A model generated the notes under the pieces. That model was not told the DNA's origin, did no database searches, and was given only the letters and a program-made list of their open reading frames with translations. 31,000 nt of DNA from a virus. The stretch lies in IMG/VR virus record IMGVR_UViG_3300032282_004348, positions 1-31,000 of that record; one strand, 5' to 3'. A program made the translations under genes and the position numbers. Below are positions 30,532 to 31,000 of the stretch, piece by piece (position 1 is the stretch's first letter; every line of letters begins with the position of its first letter).

Positions 30532-31000
30532 TGGCAACGAAAATTCAATATCGCAGAGATACTGCGGCTAACTGGACATCAACAAATCCTACTCTAGCAC
30601 CCGGTGAAGTTGGGTTTGAAACCGATACGGGATACATGAAAATTGGTAGTGGATCTACTGCATGGACATCGTTACCATATTCTGTGTACCCCAAGACATC
30701 TGGAAATATCACCACTATTCCAAGTGCATCTATCGGGACAGCAATTGGAACAATGACCAGTGCATCTATCACAACGGCGTCTATTACTACCGTTAATGCT
30801 ACTACTATTACATCTACCGTTGGTGCGGGATTTCAAAATGTAGATGTAAAAACATCAGGGTCAGCGGCTACATGGACATTACCTGCTGCGTTACAAGTTG
30901 CTAACGCTAAATTTAAGGTAACTATCATTGGTGGTGGTGGCGGTGGTGGAAGTACAGGAACCGGAGGTGCGGGATATGTTGGTGCAGGTGGTGGCGGTGG
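30531..31000 (+). CDS. Fibre/adhesin protein with Mtd-like N-terminus (3' end beyond window)
   Basis: The ATG overlaps the preceding stop (TAATG). The first 156 codons are visible and remain open at the window edge. Residues 1-50 (KIQYRRDTAANWTSTNPTLAPGEVGFETDTGYMKIG, then TAWTSLPY) match the mounting domain found at the start of phage tropism proteins such as Bordetella phage Mtd and hyaluronidase-type fibres. A Thr/Ile/Ser-rich repeat stretch (about 57-95) follows. Then comes a TWTLPAALQVANAKFKVTIIGGGGGGG segment (about 112-138) entering a glycine-rich region, similar in style to the adhesin at 22529. The tip type cannot be judged from the visible part. Confidence 0.82.
   Translation, partial: MATKIQYRRDTAANWTSTNPTLAPGEVGFETDTGYMKIGSGSTAWTSLPYSVYPKTSGNITTIPSASIGTAIGTMTSASITTASITTVNATTITSTVGAGFQNVDVKTSGSAATWTLPAALQVANAKFKVTIIGGGGGGGSTGTGGAGYVGAGGGG

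Overview
This window is the virion-assembly part of a contractile-tailed, T4-like bacteriophage (Caudoviricetes, myovirus morphology). Every supported gene is on the + strand. Genes are tightly packed, often with overlapping TAATG stop/start junctions, and no gene-free stretch exceeds about 130 bases. The sequence is AT-rich and many late genes have good Shine-Dalgarno (SD) sites, so the host probably uses SD-led initiation. The protein style (gp20/21/22/23/13/14/15/18/19 set, short Lys/Cys-rich proteins, a bS21 gene) resembles aquatic T4-like phages. The host cannot be named from the sequence.

Layout. (1) 1-3599: nine small genes, mostly of unknown function. Several begin with a short peptide ending in L/I-x-E, like the capsid-targeting peptides of T4 internal proteins. 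One has Dps-like ferroxidase ligand spacing, one looks like DUF5661, and two carry dockerin/EF-hand-like calcium loops. (2) 3613-7537: portal (gp20), two probable head-assembly genes, and prohead protease (gp21). (3) 7559-10676: a cargo block lying between protease and scaffold, which are neighbours in T4. It encodes a membrane-anchored calcium-loop protein, an HExxH metallopeptidase, a DUF3008-like protein, a HAD phosphatase fusion, a TylF-type O-methyltransferase, a two-helix membrane protein and ribosomal protein bS21. (4) 10807-13621: scaffold (gp22) and major capsid protein (gp23), closed by a strong terminator. (5) 13738-19437: neck proteins gp13 and gp14, gp15 tail terminator, a coiled-coil protein, tail sheath gp18 and tail tube gp19, closed by a second terminator hairpin. 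(6) 19529-31000: a baseplate/fibre-like protein, then six fibre or adhesin genes. These carry shaft repeats and varied tips: C1q-like, glycine-rich, LamG-like, a tip shared by two genes, and an Mtd-like N-terminus in the last, truncated gene. A third terminator lies at 27158.

How the genes work together. Portal, scaffold, protease and capsid protein build and mature the prohead. Small proteins bearing cleavable N-terminal peptides may be packed inside it. Neck, sheath and tube genes make the contractile tail, and the fibre cassette supplies host-binding tips. An 8-base motif, TATTTATA or a close variant, stands before at least seven late genes and may be the phage's late promoter. It is the reverse complement of the T4 late -10 box.
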